From positions 1,541,001 through 1,605,000 of the forward strand of contig NZ_CP004006.1 of assembly GCF_000512355.1 (NCBI RefSeq): 64,000 nt of DNA, given 5' to 3'. Origin of the DNA: Legionella oakridgensis ATCC 33761 = DSM 21215 (GTDB lineage: Bacteria > Pseudomonadota > Gammaproteobacteria > Legionellales > Legionellaceae). How positions within the stretch are numbered: the first letter of the stretch is position 1; each line of letters opens with the position of its first letter. The position numbers and the translations under genes were made by a program. This document shows, one piece after another, positions 1 to 10,845 of the stretch. The notes below the pieces were generated by a model. The model did not search any database. It saw nothing but the letters and a program-made list of their open reading frames with translations, and was not told the DNA's origin.

Positions 1-559
1 TTACGGTTCGCGACGTGGTAACCATGAAGTTATGATGCGCGGTACTTTTGCAAATATCCGTATTCGTAATGAAATGACACCGGGTATAGAAGGTGGTGTA
101 ACTCGCCATATTCCGACCAATAAAACCATGCCCATCTATGATGCAGCCATGCTGTACCAGCAAGAGCAACAGCCACTGGTTGTGATTGCTGGTCAGGAAT
201 ATGGTACCGGCTCTTCACGTGATTGGGCTGCAAAAGGTACTAATTTATTAGGTGTTAAAGCCGTTATCACCGAAAGCTTTGAACGCATACATCGCTCAAA
301 TCTCATTGGCATGGGTGTTTTGCCATTGCAATTCCTTCCTGGCACAACTCGAAAAACACTTCAGCTGAACGGAAGCGAGCGCATCAGCATCGCTGTGGAT
401 GATTCATTAAGACCTGGAGCTTTGCTTGAAGTCACCATCAATAGAGAGGATAGTAGTGAACAGCGTATTGAAGTATTGTGTCGAATTGATACCTTAAATG
501 AGCTTGAGTATTACCGCCATGGCGGAATTTTGCAGTACGTACTGCGAAATCTGAAATAA
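1..559 (+). CDS. acn: Aconitate hydratase, C-terminal part (cut by window start)
   Basis: Aconitase isomerises citrate to isocitrate in the TCA cycle. The reading frame is open from base 2 and begins with YGSRRGNHEVM, so the start and the iron-sulfur domain lie outside the window. What remains is the C-terminal swivel domain. It includes the substrate-binding stretch QEYGTGSSRDWAAKG (about codons 70-84), followed by ESFERIHRSNLIGMGVLPLQF, as in AcnA/IRP-type aconitases. The gene ends at a TAA followed by a clear hairpin, so it is the last gene of its transcript. Identification is firm. AcnA rather than AcnB follows from the motif order. Confidence 0.95.
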   Translation, partial: YGSRRGNHEVMMRGTFANIRIRNEMTPGIEGGVTRHIPTNKTMPIYDAAMLYQQEQQPLVVIAGQEYGTGSSRDWAAKGTNLLGVKAVITESFERIHRSNLIGMGVLPLQFLPGTTRKTLQLNGSERISIAVDDSLRPGALLEVTINREDSSEQRIEVLCRIDTLNELEYYRHGGILQYVLRNLK

Positions 560-576
560 TTGCTAAGTTCGTGCAA

Positions 577-602
577 AATCCTGGCTGCCGACAGCCAGGA
601 TT
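577..602 (+). terminator. Hairpin after acn
   Basis: A perfect 11-bp inverted repeat (AATCCTGGCTG / CAGCCAGGATT) with a CCGA loop lies 17 bases after the aconitase stop. There is no long T-run, but its position and strength suit a terminator between acn and the antiporter operon. Confidence 0.6.
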
Positions 603-751
603 ACCATATAATCATCTATTAATCATTTAAAATGGTATGATATCGTACTCTGGGTGACTCTATAATTCATTTGCTCTGGCTTTAAAAAAAGCACTATAGT
701 TTAATGTGGCCTGCCAATTTTTCCGCTACAAAATGATTAAAGGAATACCGT

Positions 752-1207
752 ATGAACTTTAAGGATTTCCCTATTTTTTTCTTATGGTGGTTTGTATTAA
801 GTGCTTTCTGGTACTTGCTGATTGAAAAAGCAACGTTTGCTGAAATGGCAATAGGCCTAAGTGCAGCATTCCTCACAGCACTGATTCAATTGACCGTGGC
901 CAAAACAAATTTAATTTCGTTAAAACCCCGTTTAGTTTGGCTTTTTATTCTGATCAAGCTCCCTGTTGCAATTTTATTGGATACCTTTTTGGTGTTTAAA
1001 GCCATTGGTTTATTTTTTATTTCGGGTAAAAAACCAAGAGGCCATTTAGACAGCATTCCTTTTGAACGTATAAAAACAAACTCCCTAAAAAGAAAAATAG
1101 ATAGGACCTTTTTCATTTATACTTTTTCTGTGACCCCAAATACGTATGTTATTTACGTCGATAGAAAAAATAGAAAGGTATTGATTCATAAGCTCATGAA
1201 AAATTAG
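752..1207 (+). CDS. mnhE: Mrp/Mnh-type Na+/H+ antiporter subunit E
   Basis: This is a small membrane subunit of a multi-subunit cation/proton antiporter (family CPA3/Mrp). The 151-residue protein has two or three N-terminal hydrophobic segments and a basic cytoplasmic tail. It carries the family pattern SVTPNTYVIYVDRKN near residues 125-140; SVTPGT-like is typical of MnhE/MbhA. A ribosome site AAAGGAA precedes the ATG. It is the first gene of a tight seven-gene operon, and mnhF begins nine bases after its stop. The possible -10 TATAAT at 661-666 has no good -35. Confidence 0.85.
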   Translation: MNFKDFPIFFLWWFVLSAFWYLLIEKATFAEMAIGLSAAFLTALIQLTVAKTNLISLKPRLVWLFILIKLPVAILLDTFLVFKAIGLFFISGKKPRGHLDSIPFERIKTNSLKRKIDRTFFIYTFSVTPNTYVIYVDRKNRKVLIHKLMKN

Positions 1208-1215
1208 GATTAAAA

Positions 1216-1467
1216 ATGAATATTTGGTTAATCGGAATTATCTGGATGCTGGTTAATCTATTTCTTTGTGCCATCAGTGTACTGCGCGGAAATATTATGA
1301 ATCGATTAGTTGCGCTTCAATTCTCTGGAATCGTAGCTACTTTAATCATGTTATTACTTGCTGAATTGTATGGACGCTCCATTTACTTTGACGTACCTCT
1401 TACCATGGCAATATTGACTTATGCTAACTTACTTGTTTATCTTCGATTTTTAGAAAGATGGCTATGA
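1216..1467 (+). CDS. mnhF: Mrp/Mnh-type antiporter subunit F
   Basis: An 83-residue, almost wholly hydrophobic protein with three predicted membrane helices, the size expected of MnhF/MbhB. Residues 19-36 (ISVLRGNIMNRLVALQFS) match the family's conserved R-G-x-x-x-x-R-x-V-A-L pattern at the start of helix 2. It is the second gene of the antiporter operon, and the next gene starts seven bases after its stop. Confidence 0.85.
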   Translation: MNIWLIGIIWMLVNLFLCAISVLRGNIMNRLVALQFSGIVATLIMLLLAELYGRSIYFDVPLTMAILTYANLLVYLRFLERWL

Positions 1468-1474
1468 GTCAACC

Positions 1475-1756
1475 ATGTTAACCACCGTCCTACTTTTTTT
1501 AGGTATAGCCATAGAGTGTTTATCCTGCATTGGCCTTTTTATTATGCCAACTGCCTACGCCCGCCTGCATTATCTTAGTCCAGCCACGTCTCTCGGAGCC
1601 CTCCTGATTGGTGTGGCCATCTTACTGAAAGAAGGATTCAATCAACAAGGTATAAAAACCATTGTAGTGATTCTCCTTCTCATATTAATGGGCCCAATCC
1701 TAACGCATGCGACCGCACGCACCATACATATTCGGACCCATAAGAGGAAAACATGA
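1475..1756 (+). CDS. mnhG: Mrp/Mnh-type antiporter subunit G
   Basis: A 93-residue protein with three membrane helices. The conserved MnhG motif (A-R-L-H-Y-L-S-P-A-T-S-L-G, about residues 28-40) follows the first helix. A second conserved block, MGPILTHATARTIH, lies near the C-terminus. Its stop overlaps the start of the next gene by four bases, which suggests translational coupling. Confidence 0.9.
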   Translation: MLTTVLLFLGIAIECLSCIGLFIMPTAYARLHYLSPATSLGALLIGVAILLKEGFNQQGIKTIVVILLLILMGPILTHATARTIHIRTHKRKT

Positions 1757-2025
1757 TTATTGTCAATTATCTTGTGTTTCTACTGATTATTTTTATTGGA
1801 ACGGCCGCTGTGTTCACCAGAGATCCATTAAAACAATCCCTTATATTAAGTTTATTTGGATTTATTATTTCCATTTTATTTCTTATTCTTCAGGCACCTG
1901 AAGTGGCACTATCAGAAATTGTAGTCACAATGACTGTGATTCCCTTGATGATTCTATTGTCGATGGTAAAAATAAAAGAATACAAGATAATCAGCCAGCA
2001 AGATCAGGAAAAAACAAATGAATAA
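1753..2025 (+). CDS. MbhD-like (DUF4040) antiporter subunit
   Basis: A 90-residue three-helix membrane protein. It contains the DUF4040 pattern (APEVALSEIVVTMTVIPLMILL, about residues 48-69) that in MnhA forms part of the C-terminal extension, and that in archaeal membrane-bound hydrogenases is the free subunit MbhD. Here it is a separate gene, as in MBH and MBS modules, and not fused to a NuoL-like MnhA. It is coupled to mnhG by a four-base overlap. The family assignment is from motif memory and is not a search result. Confidence 0.75.
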   Translation: MIIVNYLVFLLIIFIGTAAVFTRDPLKQSLILSLFGFIISILFLILQAPEVALSEIVVTMTVIPLMILLSMVKIKEYKIISQQDQEKTNE

Positions 2026-2028
2026 TGC

Positions 2029-2789
2029 ATGGAGAACCTATTTTTTTTAGTATCACTGCTGGGATTCACGCTGTTTTTAATCGCAAGTTTTCTCACTCTC
2101 CCTCCTTATAGTCATTCCCAAAACAGCTATAGAAACATTATTCTTGCCGATGATCCGGTTCATATCAAAGCAGCAAATGCCGTGGCTGCAGTAGCGTTTG
2201 ATTATCGCTGCTTTGACAGCTTTGTCGAAGCCATTATCCTGTTTACTACCGTTGCTGGGATTATGCTTCTTTTAAGAAAAGGAAAAGGAGAAAAAGAAGA
2301 ATACTCGTTGCAGAAACGCATTAAAAAAACCATTTCCACCCGTAGTTCGGCAACAGCAACCATGGGGTGGGCACTCCTTGGTTTTGTTGCTCTTTTTGGT
2401 TTTATATGATCCTTCATGCTCAGCTTAGTCCCGGGGGAGGATTTCAAGGGGGAGTTATTATAAGTTCTGCTCTCTTGTTAATTTATCTTGCCGGCACTTA
2501 CACTAAATTTATGAAGCAACTTTCATTAAGAATGATGGAAATGATTGAAACTCTTGGATTAATTGGCTTTATGACATTAGGCAGTATCCCCTTATTCCAT
2601 CAAAAGCCCTTTCTAACTAATTTCCTCCCCAAAGGAATGCTTGGCAATATTTTGTCAGCCGGCATACTTATGCCGTTAAATATCCTTGTGGGCATTACGG
2701 TTACGGCTGCCATCATTCAAATATTGCATGAATTTATGGAACAGCTCATCATCACAAAACGCCATAATACAAGGAAGAAAAACTCATGA
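2029..2789 (+). CDS. mnhB: MbhE/MnhB fused antiporter subunit (one frame break)
   Basis: A membrane subunit of about 253 residues. The N-terminal half contains DYRCFDSFVEAIILFT, the counterpart of the DFRGFDTLGE motif of the MnhA C-terminus and MbhE. The C-terminal half has the MnhB/MbhF signature SPGGGFQGGVI followed by four helices. The two families are fused here. The frame breaks at the T-run 2400-2403; one extra T restores GFYMILHAQLSPGGGF. The stop overlaps the mnhC start by four bases. The break is most likely a sequence error, because the rest of the operon is intact. Confidence 0.8.
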
Positions 2790-3130
2790 CTCATCTCCCC
2801 TATTTTGTGATTGTTTGGTTATTTGTTGTTTCTTTATACGGAATCCTCAGCAGTCGCAATTTAATTCATATGATTAATTGCCTGACTATCCTACAATCCT
2901 CTGCTTATATCTTTCTTTTAATCATTGGCTATCATCAAGCAGGTACAGCCCCTGTTTTTTCAGATCATGTACAGGCTTCTGCTATGGTTGACCCGATTGT
3001 ACAGGCCATTACATTAACCGACATCATCGTCGCATCGGTAGTCACGTCATTATTGCTTGCCATTGCTATTCAAGCTTATAAACAGTTTGGAACCCTCGAT
3101 CCTTATCAGTTGATTGCGATGAAAGGTTAA
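2786..3130 (+). CDS. mnhC: Mrp/Mnh-type antiporter subunit C (NuoK-like)
   Basis: A 114-residue, three-helix protein of the NuoK/MnhC family. The C-terminal part shows the family signature DPIVQAITLTDIIVASVVTSLLL (about residues 70-92). NuoK-like subunits form part of the proton path next to the large antiporter subunit. It overlaps the preceding gene by four bases and is followed directly by mnhD. Confidence 0.9.
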   Translation: MTHLPYFVIVWLFVVSLYGILSSRNLIHMINCLTILQSSAYIFLLIIGYHQAGTAPVFSDHVQASAMVDPIVQAITLTDIIVASVVTSLLLAIAIQAYKQFGTLDPYQLIAMKG

Positions 3131-3131
3131 T

Positions 3132-4987
3132 ATGCATCATTTGCCGCTTTTTCCTATTTTTTTTCCTTTTTAATTGCTATTTTATTATTGGGAATTGGGC
3201 CTTTTTTCAAAAGACGCGTTTTAGATTCAATAGCGATTATTACCTCATTGCTGGTCACCTTAATTTGCCTGCTGCTGGTCTTTAAAGCACCCTTAGTTTA
3301 TTGGTTTGGCAACCATATCCCCATCCAGAAAACGGTCGTTGGAATTGGATTTGTTATTGATTTAAGTGCAGCTTTGCTGGCGACACTGGCAAGTCTGCTT
3401 ACGTTGTGTGTTTTCATTTATTGTTGGCATTACTTTGAAGCGGCCGGCAATTTATTTCATGCGCTGGTATTGATTTTTTTAGGAGGAATGCTTGGTTTTT
3501 GTTTTACCAGTGATTTATTTAATTTATTTGTTTTTTTTGAGTTAATGAGCATTTCCGCTTACGCATTAACAGGATACAAAAATGAATCGCGCAGCTCACT
3601 GCAAGGATCACTCAATTTTGTCGTAACCAATTCTCTTGGAGGAATATTAATTCTTCTGGGAATTGGTTTTACTTATAGCCAAACAGGGGCTTTAAATTTT
3701 GCTCAAGTTGGGAACCTATACATACATCAATCCATGAATGGATCAATGGTCGCATCATTTATTTTAATCACCAGTGGCTTCTTAATTAAAGCCGCCATTG
3801 TTCCATTTCATTTCTGGCTAGCTGATGCTCATACTGTAGCCCCCACACCCATTTCAGTGCTTTTTTCTGGCATCATGGCACAACTTGGTTTATATGGTTT
3901 GGCAAGAATTTATTGGACCATGTTTGCTAAACCATCCTTTCCATTAGAACATCAGTTCTTGATTCTATTTTTTACTATTGGCGCACTTACCATTTTGGTA
4001 GGCAGTATGATGTGTTTTATGGAACGTTCTCTTAAACGTATGCTTGCTTTTTCAACCATCAGTAACTCGGGTGTTATGCTAATAGGCCTTTCTTCGCTCA
4101 CTCCCATTGGTTTGCAGGGTTTAATCTACTACATTTTTGCCCATGGTTTATTAAAAGCAATTCTTTTCATGTGTGTTGGCATATTATTACATCACTTTGG
4201 AAGCGTAGACGAATTAGAATTATGGAGAAAAGGCAAAGCCATACCACTGATAGGCGTGCTTTTTTTCATCGCAACCATTGGGCTGTGCGGGTTTCCCGTT
4301 TGGGGAGTTTTTACTGCAAAAAATTTAATTGAACTTTCCTTGCCATCATTTGAAAAAGAAATGTTTATTTTTTTGATACTCTTTGAGACATTGCTGACAG
4401 GTGGAGCCTTAATTCGAGCATCAGGAAGAATATTTATAGGCTTTGGCAAACATCAAACCATACATACACCAGTAAAAAATATCACACAACAACAAGAAAC
4501 AGAACACACCAAAAAAGCGACCCCTATAACCATGTTAATTCCCATCACCATTTTAATGGTGACACTTCTTGTATTGAACACTTTCACTCAATTTAATGTC
4601 TTACTGAATGAAGCCGCACAAGAATTTCAAAACCAGAGATGGTATTCATCCGTTGTATTTAATCAACCTCCACCACCTCTATATGACAAGCCTCTCATGC
4701 ATACATCAAGCAATTATCTTATTGAACTAATAGGCGTATTTGGAGCAGTCTTGGTTGGACTATTAGCACTTTTTGGTCATCGTTGCTCTCAATGGTTAAA
4801 AAATATAGTAACCATCCTAATCATACCCCCATCCATGAAATTAAAGTCATTACAAAGTGGTTTAATTAATGATTATGTCAGTTGGATTATTTTAAGTATA
4901 ACGCTCATTAGTTTTTTATGCTCATGTCACTATGAGGCAATTTTAATAAATCATTATTTTTATCATTCATTGCATTTGAACCATTAA
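3132..4987 (+). CDS. mnhD: Mrp/Mnh-type antiporter subunit D, long form (one frame break)
   Basis: The large NuoL/M/N-like subunit, about 618 residues after repair. It has about 14 membrane helices. FFELMSISAYALTGY carries the key helix-5 glutamate, and LIKAAIVPFHFWLADAH carries the helix-7 lysine, followed by AHTVAPTPISVLFSG. The chosen ATG at 3132 follows mnhC by one base. One base is missing in the T8 run at 3157-3164, and adding a T joins MHHLPLFPIFF to SFLIAILLLGIG. Standard MnhD is near 500 residues. The extra C-terminal 100 or so residues contain a polar stretch and two more hydrophobic segments. Confidence 0.88.
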
Positions 4988-5042
4988 CCTGATACTTTTC
5001 CGACGTTTAGGCTTAATTTTTTTATTTCACTAAGGGCTACGA

Positions 5043-6424
5043 GTGCGTCATTCAAAACGAGTTTTAAGTGTTTTTTCACTGGTCATGATCAATGTCATTG
5101 CCGTTGACAGCTTACGGACATTGCCATTAACTGCAAAATTGGGCTTATCACTCGTTTCTTATTATTTAATTGCTGCAGTTGCTTTTTTATTCCGGTGGCT
5201 CTGGTAGCCGCAGAATTAGCAACGGCCTACCCTGAAACAGGCGGTATTTATATATGGGTACGTGAAGCATTTGGACGTCGGGCAGGATTCATTACCATTT
5301 GGTTGCAATGGATATATAACGTCGTCTGGTATCCAACGATTCTTGCATTCATCGCCGCTACATTTGCCTATCTTTTTGCTCCGCAATTGGCCAATCATAA
5401 GTTTTATTTATTAGCAACCATTATCAGTTTATTCTGGTTATTTACTTTGCTTAATTGTTTTGGCATGAAAATTTCCAGTCTAGTCAGTATCATTGGGGCA
5501 TCGATTGGAACTCTTTTGCCTATGATTGGTATTACTATTTTAGGGATTGTATGGCTACTACAAGGTCGCCCTCTCGCTATTGAAGCTCCCATTTCATGGA
5601 CGCCTGATTTTAGTTCGCTAGGAAATTTGTCTTTATTTTCTGCCGTATTGTTTGGTTTACTTGGCATGGAAATGTCGGCCGTGCATGCGGAAGAAGTAAA
5701 AAATCCTCAACGAGATTATCCTCGTGCTCTTTTGTATTCTACGATCCTCATATTTTCGACGTTAGTGCTTGGATCTCTCGCGATTGTTATTGTGGTTCCG
5801 AATTCCATGCTAAGCGTTGTGTCGGGATTAATTGATGCTTACGCTATTTTTTTTAACTCCTATCATATGCCGTGGATGACGTCGCTGACTGCTGCATTCA
5901 TTATCCTTGGTGGCTTAAGCGGCGTTTCTGCCTGGATCATTGGTCCAACCAAAGGATTACTAGTCGCTGCGCGTGACGGCTGCATTCCTCATGCCTTTGC
6001 TCAGGTAAACCAATATGGAGCGCCTGTTGCCATTCTCATCACTCAAGGAATCATTTTCACGTTATTAAGTAGTGTATTTGTTTTATTTGATTCAATTAAT
6101 GCAGCGTACTGGATTTTAAGTGATTTATGCGCACAAATGGCCTTATTGGTGTATGTGTTTATGTTTTCAGCAGCCATTCGCTTACGATATAGCCGACCTG
6201 AACAATCGGGTGCTTATAAAATTCCTGGTGGAAACGTCATCATGTGGCTTATCGCAGGCCTGGGCATAGGTTGCTGCAGCATAGCGATCATGATCGGTTT
6301 TATTCCCCCCACCCAGATTCCAATTAAAAATAAATGGTTTTTCGAATTGTTTTTGATTGGCGGACTACTCCTCTTTGTATTGCTACCATGGTTTTTGGCC
6401 AAAAAAAATGAACCCGTTTATTAG
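5043..6424 (+). CDS. APC-family amino-acid permease, GadC/glutamate-GABA antiporter type (one frame break)
   Basis: About 460 residues with 12 hydrophobic segments. The conserved APC entry motif PVALVAAELATAYPETGGIYIW lies near the N-terminus (residues about 53 on). The helix-6 region GLLGMEMSAVHAEEVKNPQRDYP is typical of amino-acid/polyamine antiporters. The start is GTG 5043, with AAGGG seven bases upstream. One T is missing in the run at 5183-5188, and repair gives AAVAFFIPVALVAAE. The substrate cannot be named from sequence; the best guess is glutamate, GABA or a related amino acid. It is convergent with putA, which would fit amino-acid catabolism. Confidence 0.8.
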
Positions 6425-6445
6425 GTTTATTGACTTTTATTGAAG

Positions 6446-6466
6446 TGCCGTGAACAGGCCACGGCA
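6446..6466. terminator. Hairpin between convergent permease and putA
   Basis: A seven-bp GC-rich stem (TGCCGTG / CACGGCA) with a seven-base loop lies between two converging stop codons, with no long T-run on either strand. It is probably a shared bidirectional transcription stop. Confidence 0.4.
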
Positions 6467-6506
6467 GACAATCATAGAGCAACAGCACTGGTTTATAGAC
6501 AACACG

Positions 6507-9500
6507 TTAGTCTTCAGGTAGGGACATCAAACTGGCATTACCCCCGGCGGCTGTTGTATCCACTGTATACGTTCTTTCATGGCATAAGCGCTGTAAATAA
6601 TGAGGTCCCCCTGCTTTTGGACCAGTACCTGACAATCCTTCGCCACCAAAAGGTTGCAAACCGACAACGGCACCAATCATATTACGGTTAACATAACAAT
6701 TACCTACATGAATACGCTGACGAATGTACTCCACGGTATGATTAATACGACTGTGAATGCCCAGAGTCAGCCCATAACCGGTATTATTAATTTGAGCAAT
6801 GACTTCATCGAGATCCTTGCGTTTAAAGCGAATGACATGCAACACTGGTCCAAATACTTCTTTCTTCAACATGTTCAGATGCTCAATGGCTATCGCCGTT
6901 GGCGGCATAAAATGTCCTTGTTGACAATCGTCATTAAGCTTGCATTGATAAATCAATCCACAATGATTTTTCAACTCCGCCACATGCTTTTTCAAGGTTG
7001 ATAATGCTTCTTCATCAATGACAGGACCAACATCAGTCGTCAACCATTTAGGATCACCCACACGTAATTCAGCCATTGCTCCCTTAAGCAATTCAATGAA
7101 CCGCGGATATACATCCTCTTGTATGTATAAAACTCTTAATGCCGAGCATCGTTGTCCGGCAGAACCAAAAGCGGACGTCAACACATCCATAGTAACTTGT
7201 TCAAGCAATGCGGAAGAATCAACAATCATGGCATTTTGTCCGCCAGTTTCGGCGATCAACGGGATAATTTCACCACCTCTGGTTGCCAGCGTTTTATTAA
7301 TGTGCGCAGCCGTTTGAGTTGAACCTGTGAAAATAACGCCTTTTATACGTTTATCAGCTACTAACGCGGCGCCTATTGTTTCTCCTTGTCCAGGCAATAA
7401 TTGGATAACACCGGGTGGAATCCCTGCTTTAATCATCAATTGCACCGCCAAATAGGCAATGAGTGAAGTCTGTTCAGCAGGTTTAGCAATGACGCAATTA
7501 CCCGTCGCAAGAGCAGCAACAACTTGCCCGGTAAATATGGCTAAAGGAAAATTCCATGGACTAATGCAAAGAATGACACCGCGAGGATGCAAACTAAGCT
7601 CGTTCAACTCACCGGTATACCCGTGTAAACGTACTGGCTTCGCCATCATTTGTTGTGCTTTTTCAACGTAATAGTGACAAAAATCCACCGCTTCCCGTAT
7701 TTCAGCAATTCCATCATTCCAGGTTTTTCCTGCTTCTAACGTTGCCAAAGCAAGAAAATCCGCCTGATGCTCTTCCAACAGGTTTGCAAATTTTTCAATT
7801 AATTTACTCCTTGTTTCTACTGAAGTTTTACTCCATTGAGGGAAAGCTTCTACTGCTTTAGTCAGCGCCCAGTCAACGTCTTCTATGCTGGCATGAACAA
7901 CTTGCCCAATCTTATGATCAGTGTGCTGGGGAGATACAACGTCATGCGCTTGGCTATTTTCTTTTGACTTACCTGCAAGAATGGGTGATGCTTGCCAATG
8001 AGTTAAATCCATTTTGGCTAATTGTTGCTGCAAATCAGCCACAACATTCCTGTTTGCCAAATCCACGCCAGCTGAATTTTTTCGTTCGGGCAAGAATATC
8101 GAGGCTGGCAACAATATATTTTGATTAATTTTACCAAGTAATTTCCTGGCCTTATTGACTGGGTCCTCCACCAAATGACTGATGGGGGCTGTATCATCGA
8201 CAATCCGATTTACAAACGATGAATTTGCACCGTTCTCCAATAAACGTCGTACTAAATAAGGCAACAAATCTTCATGGCTACCAACTGGTGCATAAACACG
8301 GCAAGGAATCCCGTAGCAATTGGCAGGTACAATCTGATCGTACAATTCTGTTCCCATACCATGCAAACATTGAAATTCAAAATCACGATAATCACCCACC
8401 AAATTTAAAATCAAGGCGACAGAATAAGCATTATGAGTAGCAAACTGTGGATAAATTGCATCCGTCATGGTCAATAATTTCTTGGCACAAGCCTGAAAAG
8501 AGACATCCGTAAACGGTTTTCTGGTAAAGACTGGGTAATCTTGCAGCCCTTGCATTTGTGTTTTCTTAATTTCACTATCCCAATAAGCTCCTTTAATCAA
8601 ACGCACCATGACACGCCGGCCTCTGCTTCGGGCCAAAACAGCAATCCAGTCCAGAAGATAAAAAGCTCTTTTTTGATAAGATTGCACAGCCATTCCAAAA
8701 CCATCCCAACCATCCAAACTGGGATCGGTAAAAGCACGCTCAATCACATCAAGCGATAAATCAAGTCGCTCTGATTCTTCAGCGTCCACGGTAAGAGCGA
8801 TATTAAATTTTTTCGCCAATTGCGCTAAAGCCAACAATTTTGGCGTTAACTCTTTAATCACCCGCTGATATTGTGATTCTTGATACCTTGGATGCAAGGC
8901 AGACAATTTTATGGAGATACCTGGATTACTATAAACGCTTCCTCTGCCTAATGTTTGCTTTCCAATGGCTTCAATGGCCTTGCTATAAGCATCATAATAA
9001 CGCTCAGCATCTGCAGTTGTCAGTGCCGCCTCTCCTAACATGTCATATGAATAACGAAAACCACGGGCTTCTTTTTCTTCGCTCGCGTCAAGGCTTCTTT
9101 AATAGTACGTCCCATAACGAATTGTTTGCTCATAATTCGCATGGCCTTATCCACTGCCTTGCGTATCACCGTTTCACTGCTACGATTAATGACTTTCATT
9201 AAAGCCTTACTTAAAACAGATTCAGCTTTTTCAGGCGATAATACCTTGCCAGTCAACATCAATGCCCACGTCGTAGCATTAACAAAAAACGAAGCACTTT
9301 GACCTCGATGCGATTCCCAATCTGCAGCGACTATCTTATCTTTAATTAGTCGGTCAACGGTTGCAGTATCTGGCACTCGTAACAAGGCTTCAGCCAGACA
9401 CATCAAAGCAATTCCCTCATTGCTGGATAACGCATACGCCGTCAGAAAGGAATCAATTCCTGTACTTTTTTACGTTCACGGCGAACGGCTTCTACCAACC

Positions 9501-9654
9501 GCGATGCAACGCCTTGTACTACTTTCACCTGCCCTTCGTCCAGGCTAGCGTATTCAATCAGACGGGTTATGCTTTTTAACTCTGTTTCACGATAAGCATC
9601 ATTAATTGTGGCGCGTAACCCTTGGGGCGGTTGTAGTGATCGCCTATCCAGCAT
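6507..9654 (-). CDS. putA: Bifunctional proline dehydrogenase / glutamate-semialdehyde dehydrogenase (two frame breaks)
   Basis: PutA oxidises proline to glutamate in two steps, feeding electrons to quinone and NAD. The repaired protein is about 1049 residues. An N-terminal helical arm is followed by the flavin barrel with YSYDMLGEAALT, KLSALHPRY and KGAYWDSEIK. The aldehyde dehydrogenase half has SPWNFPLAIFTGQ and the catalytic-cysteine motif GSAGQRCSALR. It ends in the PutA tail TAAGGNASLM. It lacks the N-terminal ribbon-helix-helix of the 1320-residue E. coli form, so it should not repress its own gene. Breaks are at the AAA run 9446-9448 and the T5 run 9072-9076; one base added at each restores the frame. 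A GGAGG site precedes ATG 9654. Confidence 0.93.
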
Positions 9655-10134
9655 ATTGCCTCCAAAACAAATAAGAATTTTAATTTCGAGAAGGATAATT
9701 TAATTTGGGTTTAAATTAAATTAAATTTATAATTTTCACTCATAAAACTGACCGTCTACCTCTCCAATCCAGCCAAAATATGGTTAAAATTTAATTCTTT
9801 TTGAACAAATTTCGATCTAAAAAAAGAGGGAATAAGGCTAATTTTAGCTAAAAATATAAACAAATTAAATATATTTTGGCCAGATATGGCCATTAGCCGT
9901 TTTATAACTGACTGAATTGAATAATGTTTTTTCCTGATGGACAATAATAACCCTTATAATTTTACTTTTGCCTCACTTGTCAATATAATCGCCATTTCTG
10001 AAGCGCCTATGGCATGGCTTTCAGACTGTATTGCGGCTAAAAGTCATACGTTGATTTTTAGTATCCCGTATACCCAAGTTTATGGAAGAATAGCCGCATT
10101 TCCTTTAGGGCAACTAACTAGAAAATGGAGTACT
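9655..10134. other. Divergent intergenic region between putA and the L,D-transpeptidase gene
   Basis: 480 bases without a supported gene. It holds the putA ribosome site. Around 9695-9740 there is a very AT-rich stretch with self-complementary TTTAATTT/AAATTAAA blocks, a plausible operator for putA. The upstream extension of the following frame (9937-10134) has no family resemblance and is treated as non-coding. Confidence 0.4.
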
Positions 10135-10815
10135 ATGAATACGATTTTTACTTTAATTTCAGTAGCACTACTTACTAGCAATATGACATCAAGCACACCA
10201 AGTTTTGCAAAACCTGCTTTTGATGTTAATACAGAAGTCAAGCATCTAAGCCAAAAAGCACCCACACTTGATAAAAAAGTGCTTAAATTGGCGCTAGCGG
10301 CCTATCAAAAGGCAAAAGAGAAAGGCAAGGTCAAAAAACCAGTCCTTACGGTGATTGATTATTCGCTTCCATCTTCAAAACAACGCATGTGGGTGTTTGA
10401 TGTCAATAGAGAAAAACTTTTATACAATACCCATGTTGCGCATGGAAAAAACTCAGGATTAGACATTCCTCACCATTTTTCAAATACTCCTTCCAGTAAA
10501 GCAACCAGCCTGGGAACGTATGTAACCCGTGATACTTATTTTGGTTCAAAAGGGTATTCATTAAACCTGCAAGGTTTGGAAAAAGGCTTTAATGATAATG
10601 CTTACAGCCGTCGCGTCGTTATCCATGGAGCCTGGTATGTAGAACCAAGCTTTATCAAAAGAGCAGGGCGTGCGGGACGCAGTTGGGGATGCCCATCCAT
10701 TGCGCAAACACTGGCAAAACCAGTCATCAATACAATCAAAGGCGGCTCCATTGTATTTGCCTATTATCCTGATAGGAAATATTTATCTCATTCCGGTTAC
10801 GCAGCAGTCGCATAA
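10135..10815 (+). CDS. Secreted L,D-transpeptidase-like (murein YkuD-type) protein
   Basis: A protein of about 226 residues that begins with a cleavable signal peptide ending near SFAKPAFD. The catalytic region resembles the YkuD-like murein L,D-transpeptidase catalytic family: VVIHGAWYV supplies the histidine and GRSWGCPSI the serine-tryptophan-glycine-cysteine nucleophile motif. Such enzymes make or anchor 3-3 peptidoglycan cross-links in the periplasm. The start is ATG 10135 because a GGAG precedes it and the signal peptide starts there. A strong terminator follows, so the gene is probably monocistronic. Confidence 0.8.
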   Translation: MNTIFTLISVALLTSNMTSSTPSFAKPAFDVNTEVKHLSQKAPTLDKKVLKLALAAYQKAKEKGKVKKPVLTVIDYSLPSSKQRMWVFDVNREKLLYNTHVAHGKNSGLDIPHHFSNTPSSKATSLGTYVTRDTYFGSKGYSLNLQGLEKGFNDNAYSRRVVIHGAWYVEPSFIKRAGRAGRSWGCPSIAQTLAKPVINTIKGGSIVFAYYPDRKYLSHSGYAAVA

Positions 10816-10820
10816 AAAAT

Positions 10821-10845
10821 AAAGCCAGGGATTGCCCTGGCTTTT
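10821..10845 (+). terminator. Rho-independent terminator after the L,D-transpeptidase gene
   Basis: A perfect 10-bp stem (AAAGCCAGGG / CCCTGGCTTT) with an ATTG loop ends in a short T-run and starts five bases after the stop codon. Confidence 0.8.

Noticed and set aside
6440-9400. Several plus-strand frames opposite putA
   Set aside because: They are antisense to a clear PutA reading frame and have no protein-like composition.
9937-10134. N-terminal extension of the L,D-transpeptidase
   Set aside because: The signal peptide and ribosome site fit ATG 10135; the upstream 66 codons look like chance.
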